From Aequorivita echinoideorum (lineage in GTDB: Bacteria > Bacteroidota > Bacteroidia > Flavobacteriales > Flavobacteriaceae): 64,000 nucleotides of DNA. Below are positions 34,174 to 42,589 of the stretch, one piece after another (position 1 is the stretch's first letter; the number at the start of each line of letters is the position of its first letter). Location: positions 124,001-188,000 of the forward strand of contig NZ_JAHCTB010000004.1 of the NCBI RefSeq assembly GCF_018476645.1. The letters run 5' to 3'. The translations under genes and the position numbers were made by a program. The notes below the pieces were generated by a model. The model searched no databases. It was not told the DNA's origin and saw only the letters and a program-made list of their open reading frames with translations.

Positions 34174-35188
34174 GCTGACCTTTTTTATAATTATCGTACC
34201 AATCTAAACTTAAAACCAATAAAATTCCAACGATTACAAAGAAAATTGCCAACATCGTTTCCGTATTAAATTCTGATGGAAAATAGCGATCATATCCACG
34301 AATAATCTCGCGCCCATTGGCATCATATCGAACTTGACCTAAAGAATCGAGATCATATTTTTTTTCTTTCCAAGGCCAAACTACGCCCAAGGAACCTGCA
34401 ATAAAACCGATGATTACGGCATAGGTGGCTTTTTTGAAACGTTTTAGTACATAAGCAAGCAAATGCGAAAGTGAAACGAGGCCAACGAGTGAACCGAGCG
34501 AAAATACGGCCAACACCTTCAAAAGTTCAATGCGCTCGGGATTGTTTATCCAGCTGAAATCACCTTGGAAAACATTCGCAAAAGTATCAAACAACGCATT
34601 TACGGAATCCACCAATAGCAATACGTAATTTCCCAAAAGTATTAAAATAAATGAGCCCGAAAGTCCTGGCAATGTCATCCCAGAAACGCTTATAATTCCG
34701 CAGAAAAAGACAAAAAATAAATTGCTGTTTTCCTTTGCGGGCTCCAAAAAACTAATGGCAACGCCCGCAATTACACCACACAATAAATAGGCTGCATATT
34801 TTCGGTTCCAATCGCCAAAATCCTTGGCAATAAAATAAATGGAGCCAATAATCATTCCAAAAAAAGCGCTCCAAACGTAGAGTTCGTAATGGTCAATTAA
34901 ATAATCCAGAATTTTTGAAATGCTGAAATAGCTGATTACCATTCCCAAAATCAAGAGGCTTAGAAATTGGCCGTTGGTATATTTATAAAAACTTTTAAAG
35001 CGTTTGCCCAAAAGTAATTTGAATGCTTTTCTATTTATTTTTTGAAGTGAATAAATGAATTCTTCATAAAATCCCGCGACAAAGGCAACCACTCCACCCG
35101 AAACGCCCGGTACTTTATTGGCAGCGCCCATTCCCAGTCCTTTGAGGACCAACCAGACTTTGTCTGAAAATGAACGATTTTCGTACAT
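34166..35188 (-). CDS. DUF368 membrane protein (PopT-type undecaprenyl phosphate translocase family), copy 2
   Basis: 340 residues, polytopic, with the duplicated DUF368 core: GMGAANKVPGVSGGVVAFV near residue 18 and SGMTLPGLSGSFILILLG near 170. DUF368 proteins such as PopT have been linked to returning undecaprenyl phosphate across the membrane for cell-wall and glycan synthesis; extension to this copy is by family. It is separated from copy 1 by 1 nt. Confidence 0.85.
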   Translation of the reverse strand: MYENRSFSDKVWLVLKGLGMGAANKVPGVSGGVVAFVAGFYEEFIYSLQKINRKAFKLLLGKRFKSFYKYTNGQFLSLLILGMVISYFSISKILDYLIDHYELYVWSAFFGMIIGSIYFIAKDFGDWNRKYAAYLLCGVIAGVAISFLEPAKENSNLFFVFFCGIISVSGMTLPGLSGSFILILLGNYVLLLVDSVNALFDTFANVFQGDFSWINNPERIELLKVLAVFSLGSLVGLVSLSHLLAYVLKRFKKATYAVIIGFIAGSLGVVWPWKEKKYDLDSLGQVRYDANGREIIRGYDRYFPSEFNTETMLAIFFVIVGILLVLSLDWYDNYKKGQRV

Positions 35189-35189
35189 A

Positions 35190-36167
35190 TTACAATTGCT
35201 TAACCTGTTTTTTTACGGCAATTCTTTCCAATAAAAATATGGTCAAAAAACCGATGATCGCAAAAATAACGGCATAGAGTATTTGTGGATCTCCCACAAA
35301 ATTTCCGGGTAAAATACTTCTTTCAAGAAATGGAATTTCTTCTCCAGCGTGGTTTGTTCGATATTCAAGTACTTCTTTCCAGGGCCAGATTTTGTTTAAA
35401 GCCCCAACCATAAATCCTGTGAGCACGGAAAGCGTAATATCCTTATAGTGTTTGAACATCCAGTTGAGTACGCGCGAAAACATTTTGAGCCCAAAAATTG
35501 CGCCGATGCCAAACACGGCAAGTTTGCCAAGGGCACCGAGGATGAGCGTACTGTTTAATGATGTAATTCCCTCACTTAATTGCGTTATAATCCCGATTAC
35601 GGTGGTATAGGCACCCAGCAACAGCAAAATAAATGCTCCAGAAATCCCGGGCAAAATCATCGCAATTATAGCAACAAATCCAGCCAGAAATAGAAACCAA
35701 GTGCTTTCCGGTGAACCGACTGGCTCTGCAATTGTGATAAAGTAAGATAGAATTGAAGCTAAAATTAAAGCAACTACAACAATTGCGTTCCATTTTGAAA
35801 TCTGATTGCCTACATAGACAATGCTTGCTATTACCAACCCAAAAAAGAAGGACCAAACCAAAATGGGATGTTCATCCAATAAATACGTTATCAATTTGGC
35901 AAGAGAAATAATACTGATGAAAACTCCACTGAAAAGAGCCAATAAAAATGAAAGATTGTACGCTCTCCAAGCAAGCTTAAAACCTTCTTTTTTCCAGCTT
36001 TTAAAAAAGCCAAAGTCCAAATTGTGGATTGTTTCAATCAATTCTTCATATATGCCAGAAATAAATGCAATGGTTCCTCCGGAAACTCCCGGAACAACAT
36101 CTGCGGCGCCCATTGCGAGGCCTTTGGCAGTTACCAATAAATATTGAAGTGCGTTGCGTTGAGGCAT
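35190..36167 (-). CDS. DUF368 membrane protein (PopT-type family), copy 1
   Basis: 325 residues with GAADVVPGVSGGTIAFISG near residue 20 and IAMILPGISGAFILLLLG near 170, plus about eight hydrophobic spans. It is clearly a paralog of the following gene; the PGxSG motifs occupy the same places. It starts 36 nt after the stop of the TPR gene and begins a TPR-DUF368-DUF368-aroE run. Confidence 0.85.
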   Translation of the reverse strand: MPQRNALQYLLVTAKGLAMGAADVVPGVSGGTIAFISGIYEELIETIHNLDFGFFKSWKKEGFKLAWRAYNLSFLLALFSGVFISIISLAKLITYLLDEHPILVWSFFFGLVIASIVYVGNQISKWNAIVVVALILASILSYFITIAEPVGSPESTWFLFLAGFVAIIAMILPGISGAFILLLLGAYTTVIGIITQLSEGITSLNSTLILGALGKLAVFGIGAIFGLKMFSRVLNWMFKHYKDITLSVLTGFMVGALNKIWPWKEVLEYRTNHAGEEIPFLERSILPGNFVGDPQILYAVIFAIIGFLTIFLLERIAVKKQVKQL

Positions 36168-36203
36168 AGTTTTTTGTTAAGCTACACCCCAAAAGTACAT
36201 AAA

Positions 36204-37604
36204 TTAAAGGGAAGGATTTTCGTGCTTATCTATTATTTCCTTTACGATTTTCATTTCAAAAACGGAGGGAAAAAGTTCCTCTATAATCATAATATAATCG
36301 GGTTCAGCTTTTAATGCATTCTTCAAATGGAAAACTCCTCTTTCATTTTGATTCAGTGTGAAATAAAGGCCTGCCAAGCGATATTCCACCTCTGGATGCT
36401 CTGGATAAAATTCAAGGGATTGATTGAAGTTGTTTATGGCAGCATCATATTCCCCTAAATTTATAAGGATATCGCCGCGTGTAATCCACGATTCTAACTC
36501 GTAATTACCCAATTCCAAAGCTTTTCTGTAACCCACTTCAGCTTCTTCAAAGAGGCTCAATCTATTGTTTATTTTGGCGTAACGCTTCCAGTAAAGCACA
36601 TTTTCGCCATCAATATTAATGGCCTTCTCTATGTAATAAAGTGCTTTTTGGTATTGCTTGCTTTTGAAGTAAAAGTCAGTGATCGCTATCCAACCTTTGT
36701 CCAACAATGAATCCTCTTCCACGCATTTGGTAAAAAATTGAAGCGCCATTTCAGAATTTCCCAATTTTTCATAGCATTTCCCAATACGTAACAAAGCATA
36801 CGAAGTTGGATCATCAAGCCCCAGCGTAATAGAGTAGCTTTCAATGGCTTCTTCATATTTTTTTAGTTTTTCCAGAACCTTTCCTTTTTCTAGATACGCT
36901 CCTATGAAACTGTCGTCACTAATAATGGCGAATTCAAATGCGGCAAGTGCTTTTTTAAAATCCTTTAGCTCAAAATATTGCTTGCCCACTTGGTGCCAAG
37001 CAACTTCGCTGTATGGATTTTTATTTAGAAAATCGTTCAAATAATCTATCGCTGCTTCGTATTCTTCCAAATATTCGAAACAGTAAATAATATTGTACAG
37101 TGCAGAATAATCTTCTTCATCCTGTTCCAAACATTTCATAAAATAATGCTTGGCATTTTCATAATCCTCCATAAAAAGATATTCCATACCCAGCAATGAC
37201 AGTACATCCGCTTCATCATCCGTAATGGCGAGCGCCTGTTCCAAAAGGGTTATAGCCTCTTTGTGCTTGTCACGGCGGGAAAAAATATTTGCTTTTTGAA
37301 TGTAAATTTCCTCGTTGCTCTGTTCAAGGAGATAGAGCGCATCCAACAGTTCGTCCGCAACGTCCAGTTGGTTTTCAAAAATGTACATTTCAATTTGGAA
37401 AAGCTTCAAATTTGTAGAAGTTGGATGTTGTTCCAGCCCCAGTTTGGTAGCTTTTTTGGCCAGTGCCATTTTTCCGTTTTCTAAGTAGTGTTGCACTATT
37501 TCCTCAAATTCCTCAGAGTCAAAGAAAAGAACACTATTGGTCTTAAGCATTGACTCAAATCTGGCGAGAGAAAAGTTGTTGTGCTCGTTTGAACTTAATT
37601 GCAT
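36204..37604 (-). CDS. Tetratricopeptide repeat protein
   Basis: 466 residues composed almost wholly of TPR-like 34-residue helix pairs, for example LEYLEEYEAAIDYLNDFLNK, VLEKLKKYEEAIESYSITL and LINLGEYDAAINNFNQSLE. There is no signal peptide or membrane span, so it is a cytoplasmic scaffold. Partners are unknown. The ATG at 37604 is chosen over a GTG two codons earlier. It is the first gene of the DUF368-aroE run. Confidence 0.85.
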   Translation of the reverse strand: MQLSSNEHNNFSLARFESMLKTNSVLFFDSEEFEEIVQHYLENGKMALAKKATKLGLEQHPTSTNLKLFQIEMYIFENQLDVADELLDALYLLEQSNEEIYIQKANIFSRRDKHKEAITLLEQALAITDDEADVLSLLGMEYLFMEDYENAKHYFMKCLEQDEEDYSALYNIIYCFEYLEEYEAAIDYLNDFLNKNPYSEVAWHQVGKQYFELKDFKKALAAFEFAIISDDSFIGAYLEKGKVLEKLKKYEEAIESYSITLGLDDPTSYALLRIGKCYEKLGNSEMALQFFTKCVEEDSLLDKGWIAITDFYFKSKQYQKALYYIEKAINIDGENVLYWKRYAKINNRLSLFEEAEVGYRKALELGNYELESWITRGDILINLGEYDAAINNFNQSLEFYPEHPEVEYRLAGLYFTLNQNERGVFHLKNALKAEPDYIMIIEELFPSVFEMKIVKEIIDKHENPSL

Positions 37605-37750
37605 ACGCACGGTTTAACGGTTTCTTCTATTTTAAAGATAATAATGTAAATATAAGTTCAATAGTTATGCCGCGTTTATTGTTAACGAACTTATCAACAG
37701 AAATGTAGAGGATAAACTCCTATTAACAAATGTATTGAGTAAAGTGTTCG

Positions 37751-38929
37751 TTATTGAAATTTATTTAAAACATTTATTAGAATATTACATCCTTCCTCAA
37801 TCTCCGCAGGACTTATGGTTAATGGAGGTGTTATACGGAGTGCGCGGCCTTCAAAAAGAAGCCAGAAAAGAATAAGCCCTTGGTTTTTGCATTCAAGTAT
37901 TACTTTGGTAGCCAATTCGTCAGTTTCCAGCATTGCTGCCAGCATCAATCCTCTTCCCCTAACTTCAGTGATTAGTGGGTGTTTCAGCAATTTTCGGAAT
38001 AATTCTTCTTTCTGAAGCGTTTGTTGCACAATATCCGTTTCCGTCAACTCTTGAAGCGTTGCCAAAGCGGCAGCCGCAATCACGGGATTACCGCCAAAAG
38101 TGGTTATGTGGCCAAGTTTTGGGTTGTCCTGGAGCAAAGCCATAACTGTATGTGAAGCTGTGAAAGCTCCAATTGGCAAGCCGCCGCCCATTCCTTTTCC
38201 CATAACCAAAATATCTGGAACAATCTCAAAATGTTCAAATGCGAAAAGTTTACCGGTGCGGCCAAATCCCGGCTGTATTTCGTCAAGAATCAATAACGTT
38301 CCTGTTTCATTGCAGCGAGCCCTTACTTTTTTTAAGTAATCATTTTCCGGTTGAATAAATCCCGCTCCACCCTGAATAGTTTCCAAAATAATGGCAGCGG
38401 TCTGCGATGTTATCTTTTGCAGATCCACATCCTTATTGAAGGTTATGGGATAACAGTCCTGTACCAAAGGTTCAAAGGCAGTTTTGCGCGCCTCAAAACC
38501 CATCACACTCATCGAGCCCATCGTATTTCCGTGGTAGGCGTTATTTGCGTATAGAAGTTGGGTTCTCCCGGTTGCGCGCCGCGCCAGCTTCAATGCGCCT
38601 TCAATAGCTTCGGTGCCACTGTTCACCAAATATGTGGTGTCTAAATTCTTCGGAAGATTTTCTGAAAGTAATCTGGCTAGTTCCACCGCGGGCTGTTGAA
38701 TATATTCGCCATAAACCATTACATGCAAATATTTTTCAGCTTGCATTTTTATTGCCGAAACCACGCGCGGATGGCAGTGACCTAGTGTACACGCAGAAAC
38801 TCCCGCCACAAAATCCAAATGTTTATTTCCCGAAGTATCATAAATATAACTTCCCACTGCGTGCGAGATTTCCAGTGCTAACGGATGCGGAGTGGTCTGT
38901 GCTTGATATTTGAAGAAATCTTCTTTCAT
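37751..38929 (-). CDS. Class-III PLP-dependent aminotransferase (acetylornithine/ornithine aminotransferase family)
   Basis: 392 residues. SGTEAIEGALKLARRATG contacts PLP phosphate, LLILDEIQPGFGRTG carries the PLP Asp, and MGKGMGGGLPIGA carries the Schiff-base Lys. The family uses 2-oxoglutarate to transaminate omega-amino groups. Nothing in the neighbourhood fixes the substrate, so no gene symbol is given. Confidence 0.85.
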   Translation of the reverse strand: MKEDFFKYQAQTTPHPLALEISHAVGSYIYDTSGNKHLDFVAGVSACTLGHCHPRVVSAIKMQAEKYLHVMVYGEYIQQPAVELARLLSENLPKNLDTTYLVNSGTEAIEGALKLARRATGRTQLLYANNAYHGNTMGSMSVMGFEARKTAFEPLVQDCYPITFNKDVDLQKITSQTAAIILETIQGGAGFIQPENDYLKKVRARCNETGTLLILDEIQPGFGRTGKLFAFEHFEIVPDILVMGKGMGGGLPIGAFTASHTVMALLQDNPKLGHITTFGGNPVIAAAALATLQELTETDIVQQTLQKEELFRKLLKHPLITEVRGRGLMLAAMLETDELATKVILECKNQGLILFWLLFEGRALRITPPLTISPAEIEEGCNILINVLNKFQ

Positions 38930-39002
38930 TTAATTGAAATGTGCTTTGAATGAAATTTAAGGATAGTTTTTTAAAAAAGATAAATTTCGCTCAAACGAAA
39001 AA

Positions 39003-40763
39003 TTATTGTGTGTCCTTCGGAATAAAATCATTCACTTTTTGTATTGAATCACGAATAGCCTCGCTTTCCAAGGTCTCTGGCTTGGGATCATCGGGTCTGT
39101 TCAATAAATCTTTTGGGCTTAATTTTGATTCCTGTGGAAGTTCGATATCCTCTTCAGGAATATCCTCAAAAAATTCACCTTCATCCTTCGGCAAAGGAAT
39201 TCCAGTAATTTTTGGGAGCACGGGAGCCGGTTTTCCTTTAAATAGATCTTCAACCGAATATAATCGCTCTTCGCCGCGCCAACCAAAACCGGGTAAGATT
39301 CTCGCATTTTCCGGCAGCATTGATGGTGGATATACTTTTCCGGTCGCTTTTTTTATAAAACGGATTCCCGCCACTTGTTGTTCTTCCAGATACATTTGGA
39401 TGGAACTTGATAGCGTGTTGTTTATCCCCACCAATTCCCCAGCATCGTTCCGCGAATAGTAGATTACTTCAGCATTCCTGTTTATGTTTACGGTATCGAG
39501 CTCGTTATTTGTGAAGAGGCCAATAAGCCGTTCGCCCTTAACCTGATTGAAACCGGTACTCAAGCTGTCCTTTTGAATTAAAAATGCATTGTTGAAAACT
39601 TTAAGCGTATCCAATTGATCTGTAATGGTATCGGATAAAATATGGATTGTGTCGCCCGTCATTTGGTTTTCACCGCTCCAGAGAACAGGATTTCGGAGCA
39701 ATTTGGTAATTCCGGTTTTTTCATAAACATAGATGGAATCACATTTACCGCTGGTAGGTTCGTCACCCAATTTTCCGGGTTTGAAAAGTCGTGCCCTATA
39801 AAATCCTTTTATAACGCGCAATTCTGGTTTTCCCGTTACTTGAAGCGTATCCGCGTGCACGTAGATGGAATCATTATCCCGAACGGTTACCGCAACTGCC
39901 CGCTTTGTTATAAAAACAGAATCTTTTTCCCGAAAAACCTCTGCGTAATGACCGCGAATGATGCTCTGATTTGCCGTATCCAGAACCTTGATATTATTGG
40001 TGGCAGATGCAAAACTTTTATTTCTGTCAAAGTAGATACTGTCGCCATACAGCGTTCGGTTTTCATAATCAACTTTTGAATTTTTTACGAAATATCCAGT
40101 ATCTCCACGCGTATCATAATAACCCCGCTCGCAGTAAACCGTGCTGGTCTCACTTACAATAGTGGAGGGACCGTACAGATATGCGGCTCCAGTTTCAGAA
40201 AAAAAATCGAGTTGGTTGCTATTTACCGTGTATTTGGGATTTACAATTTTCACATCCTGTAAAAATTGATATTTTTTGCTCTCCGCAAAATACCTTCCAG
40301 ATTTGCTGGTGAGCACGCTTGCGGTATCGCGAACGGTACCTCCCGTGCGGTAATATGCTTGCTGTTTAATTCTGTCGAAATAGAGTGTATCTGTAGCCAG
40401 TGTTGTTTTTGGTTCTGTCAAGATTACATTTCCACTTGCGAATGCAAATTGCGTATTTCCATTATATTCAGCGTATTGGCTGTCCATTGAAACAGTATCG
40501 CCCTGCGTAATCCTGACTTTCCCATAAGCTTTTACAAAATTATTTTTCAAATACACAAATGCCTGATCACACCACATTTCCACGCCTTCGTGGATAATGT
40601 ATACTTGTCCCGTTTCATCTTTGGTATAAATAGCCGCATTTGGGAATTCTGGTTTAAGTTCCAAATAACCAGATTGAATATCAACCTTTTGCTTCTCTTG
40701 GGCGGAAATATGTATTCCGAAGAAAAAAAATAGAAGTATAAATATGAAAAATGATATTTTCAA
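39003..40763 (-). CDS. OstA/LptA-like protein
   Basis: 586 residues. A signal peptide (FFFFGIHISAQ) leads into two or more OstA/LptA-type beta-jellyroll stretches with recurrent short strands such as ASGNVILTEPKTTLATDTLYFD and LYGDSIYFDRNKSFASATNNI, then a Pro-rich C-terminal region. In other bacteria such proteins form the periplasmic LPS bridge. Fits with lptB and kdsD earlier in the window. Translation begins at TTG (40763). Confidence 0.78.
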   Translation of the reverse strand: MKISFFIFILLFFFFGIHISAQEKQKVDIQSGYLELKPEFPNAAIYTKDETGQVYIIHEGVEMWCDQAFVYLKNNFVKAYGKVRITQGDTVSMDSQYAEYNGNTQFAFASGNVILTEPKTTLATDTLYFDRIKQQAYYRTGGTVRDTASVLTSKSGRYFAESKKYQFLQDVKIVNPKYTVNSNQLDFFSETGAAYLYGPSTIVSETSTVYCERGYYDTRGDTGYFVKNSKVDYENRTLYGDSIYFDRNKSFASATNNIKVLDTANQSIIRGHYAEVFREKDSVFITKRAVAVTVRDNDSIYVHADTLQVTGKPELRVIKGFYRARLFKPGKLGDEPTSGKCDSIYVYEKTGITKLLRNPVLWSGENQMTGDTIHILSDTITDQLDTLKVFNNAFLIQKDSLSTGFNQVKGERLIGLFTNNELDTVNINRNAEVIYYSRNDAGELVGINNTLSSSIQMYLEEQQVAGIRFIKKATGKVYPPSMLPENARILPGFGWRGEERLYSVEDLFKGKPAPVLPKITGIPLPKDEGEFFEDIPEEDIELPQESKLSPKDLLNRPDDPKPETLESEAIRDSIQKVNDFIPKDTQ

Positions 40764-40811
40764 CTAAAAATTGTTTGTCATTATATAAACGAAAATATCT
40801 GAAAAAAATGA

Positions 40812-42083
40812 TTATCTAATGATAGTCTGCTTTCTGTCAGGTCCCACAGAAACTATTTTGATGGGTACATTCAGTTCCTTTTCAAGATAATCAATGTAAT
40901 CGTTTAGCGCTTTCGGCATTTGTGAAGCTTCGGTCATTTTAGTTAAATCTGCTTCCCAACCTTTCATTTCAGTATAAACAGGAGTTACATTTTCAGCTTC
41001 AATGTTATATGGAAAATGCTGAATGGTTTCGCCTTTATAATTATAGGCAGTGCAAACTTTCAACTTTTCAAATCCGCTCAAAACATCCCCCTTCATCATT
41101 ATAAGTTGTGTAACGCCATTCACTTGCACAGCGTATCGCAATGCCACAAGATCCAACCATCCGCAGCGACGCGGACGCCCTGTGGTTGCTCCGAACTCAT
41201 TACCCACACGACCCATTGTAGCTCCGTCCTCATCAAACAGCTCGGTAGGGAAGGGTCCGCTGCCCACACGAGTGGTGTATGCTTTGAATATACCATAAAC
41301 TTCCTTTATCTTACCCGGTGCTACGCCCAAACCGGTGCAAGCGCCGGCAGCCGTAGTGTTTGAAGAGGTAACGAAAGGATAGGTGCCAAAATCAATATCC
41401 AGCAATGAACCTTGGGCGCCTTCCGCTAAAATCGATTTGCCTTCTTGTTGTGCTTTGTGCAGATATTCCTCACTATCAATGAACGTAAGGGTTTTCAGAA
41501 CTTCAACTGCTCTAAAAAATTCTGCTTCAAGTTCAGAGAGATCATATTGGATTTCAGCATTGTAAAAATCGATCATTGCTTCGTGCTTATCCGCCAAGGA
41601 ACGATATTTTTCCTGCCAGTTATCCATTTCCAAATCGCCGACGCGAATTCCATTTCGGCCTGTTTTATCCATATAGGTGGGACCGATACCTTTTAACGTA
41701 GAACCAATTTTTGCCTTTCCTTTTGAAGCCTCAGAAGCGGCATCAAGCAAACGATGTGTGGGTAAAATAAGATGGGCCTTGCGCGAAATAAGAAGGTTTT
41801 TTTTGAAATCTATATTAAATTTTTCAAGATTGTCCAATTCCCTTTTGAAAATAACAGGATCAATAACTACTCCGTTCCCCACTAAATTTATGGTGCCGTC
41901 ATGGAAAATTCCACTGGGAATGGTGTGCAGCACATGCTTGTGTCCATCAAATTCCAAAGTGTGACCCGCATTTGGTCCGCCTTGGAAACGTGCGATAATA
42001 TCATAGTTTTTTGTGAGAACGTCGACAATTTTTCCCTTGCCTTCATCGCCCCATTGTAATCCAAGTAGTAAGTCTACTGCCAT
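40812..42083 (-). CDS. purA: Adenylosuccinate synthetase
   Basis: First committed step from IMP to AMP, using GTP and aspartate. 423 residues: GLQWGDEGKGKIVD at the N-terminus (catalytic Asp, P-loop), GGPNAGHT, KGIGPTYMDKTGRNGIR, and TTGRPRRCGWLDL near residue 295-310. It begins 6 nt after the Fur-family regulator, so the two are co-transcribed. Confidence 0.96.
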   Translation of the reverse strand: MAVDLLLGLQWGDEGKGKIVDVLTKNYDIIARFQGGPNAGHTLEFDGHKHVLHTIPSGIFHDGTINLVGNGVVIDPVIFKRELDNLEKFNIDFKKNLLISRKAHLILPTHRLLDAASEASKGKAKIGSTLKGIGPTYMDKTGRNGIRVGDLEMDNWQEKYRSLADKHEAMIDFYNAEIQYDLSELEAEFFRAVEVLKTLTFIDSEEYLHKAQQEGKSILAEGAQGSLLDIDFGTYPFVTSSNTTAAGACTGLGVAPGKIKEVYGIFKAYTTRVGSGPFPTELFDEDGATMGRVGNEFGATTGRPRRCGWLDLVALRYAVQVNGVTQLIMMKGDVLSGFEKLKVCTAYNYKGETIQHFPYNIEAENVTPVYTEMKGWEADLTKMTEASQMPKALNDYIDYLEKELNVPIKIVSVGPDRKQTIIR

Positions 42084-42089
42084 AATATA

Positions 42090-42560
42090 TTATTGGTTTT
42101 CCGCCTCAGCGTGCGCGGATGGTTTTCTATTTCCGTAGAAATAAAGTGAATGGTTGGTAATTTCAATATTAAAAACTTCTTCAATCGTTTTTTTTATGCT
42201 TTGTATGCGCGGGTCACAAAATTCTATCACATCACCATCTGCCAATATCACGTGGTCGTGGTTTCTGTCAAAATATGATTTTTCGTAGTGAGCTTGATTT
42301 TGTCCAAATTGATGTTTGCGCACCAGACCGCATTCTAGCAACAATTCAATAGTATTATATAGAGTAGCACGGCTCACGCGATAATTTTTATTCTTCATAT
42401 TTATGTACAATGATTCTATATCAAAATGATCATCGTGGTCATAAATTTCCTGAAGAATAGCGTAACGTTCCGGCGTTTTACGATGCCCCTTTTCCTCTAA
42501 AAAAGAGGTAAAAACATTCTTTACTATTGCTTGATTGTGTATGTCTGTTTTTGTACTCAT
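42090..42560 (-). CDS. Fur-family transcriptional regulator
   Basis: 156 residues with a winged helix ([37 protein letters not shown]) and the His-rich sensing region (NHDHVIL). The structural-zinc CxxC pairs are absent: ILADGD occupies the usual site, and only isolated Cys remain. It could be Fur, Zur or PerR-like; the metal cannot be told. It has its own -7 box in the short gap after the RelA/SpoT gene and is followed by purA. Confidence 0.85.
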   Translation of the reverse strand: MSTKTDIHNQAIVKNVFTSFLEEKGHRKTPERYAILQEIYDHDDHFDIESLYINMKNKNYRVSRATLYNTIELLLECGLVRKHQFGQNQAHYEKSYFDRNHDHVILADGDVIEFCDPRIQSIKKTIEEVFNIEITNHSLYFYGNRKPSAHAEAENQ

Positions 42561-42573
42561 ATTTTCAAGGTTG

Positions 42574-42581
42574 CAAAGTTA
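42574..42581 (-). promoter_or_regulatory. -7 promoter box of the Fur-family/purA unit
   Basis: TAACTTTG on the minus strand is an exact TAnnTTTG 13 nt upstream of the regulator start, inside the 29-bp gap after the RelA/SpoT gene. Confidence 0.55.
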
Positions 42582-42589
42582 CTTAAATT

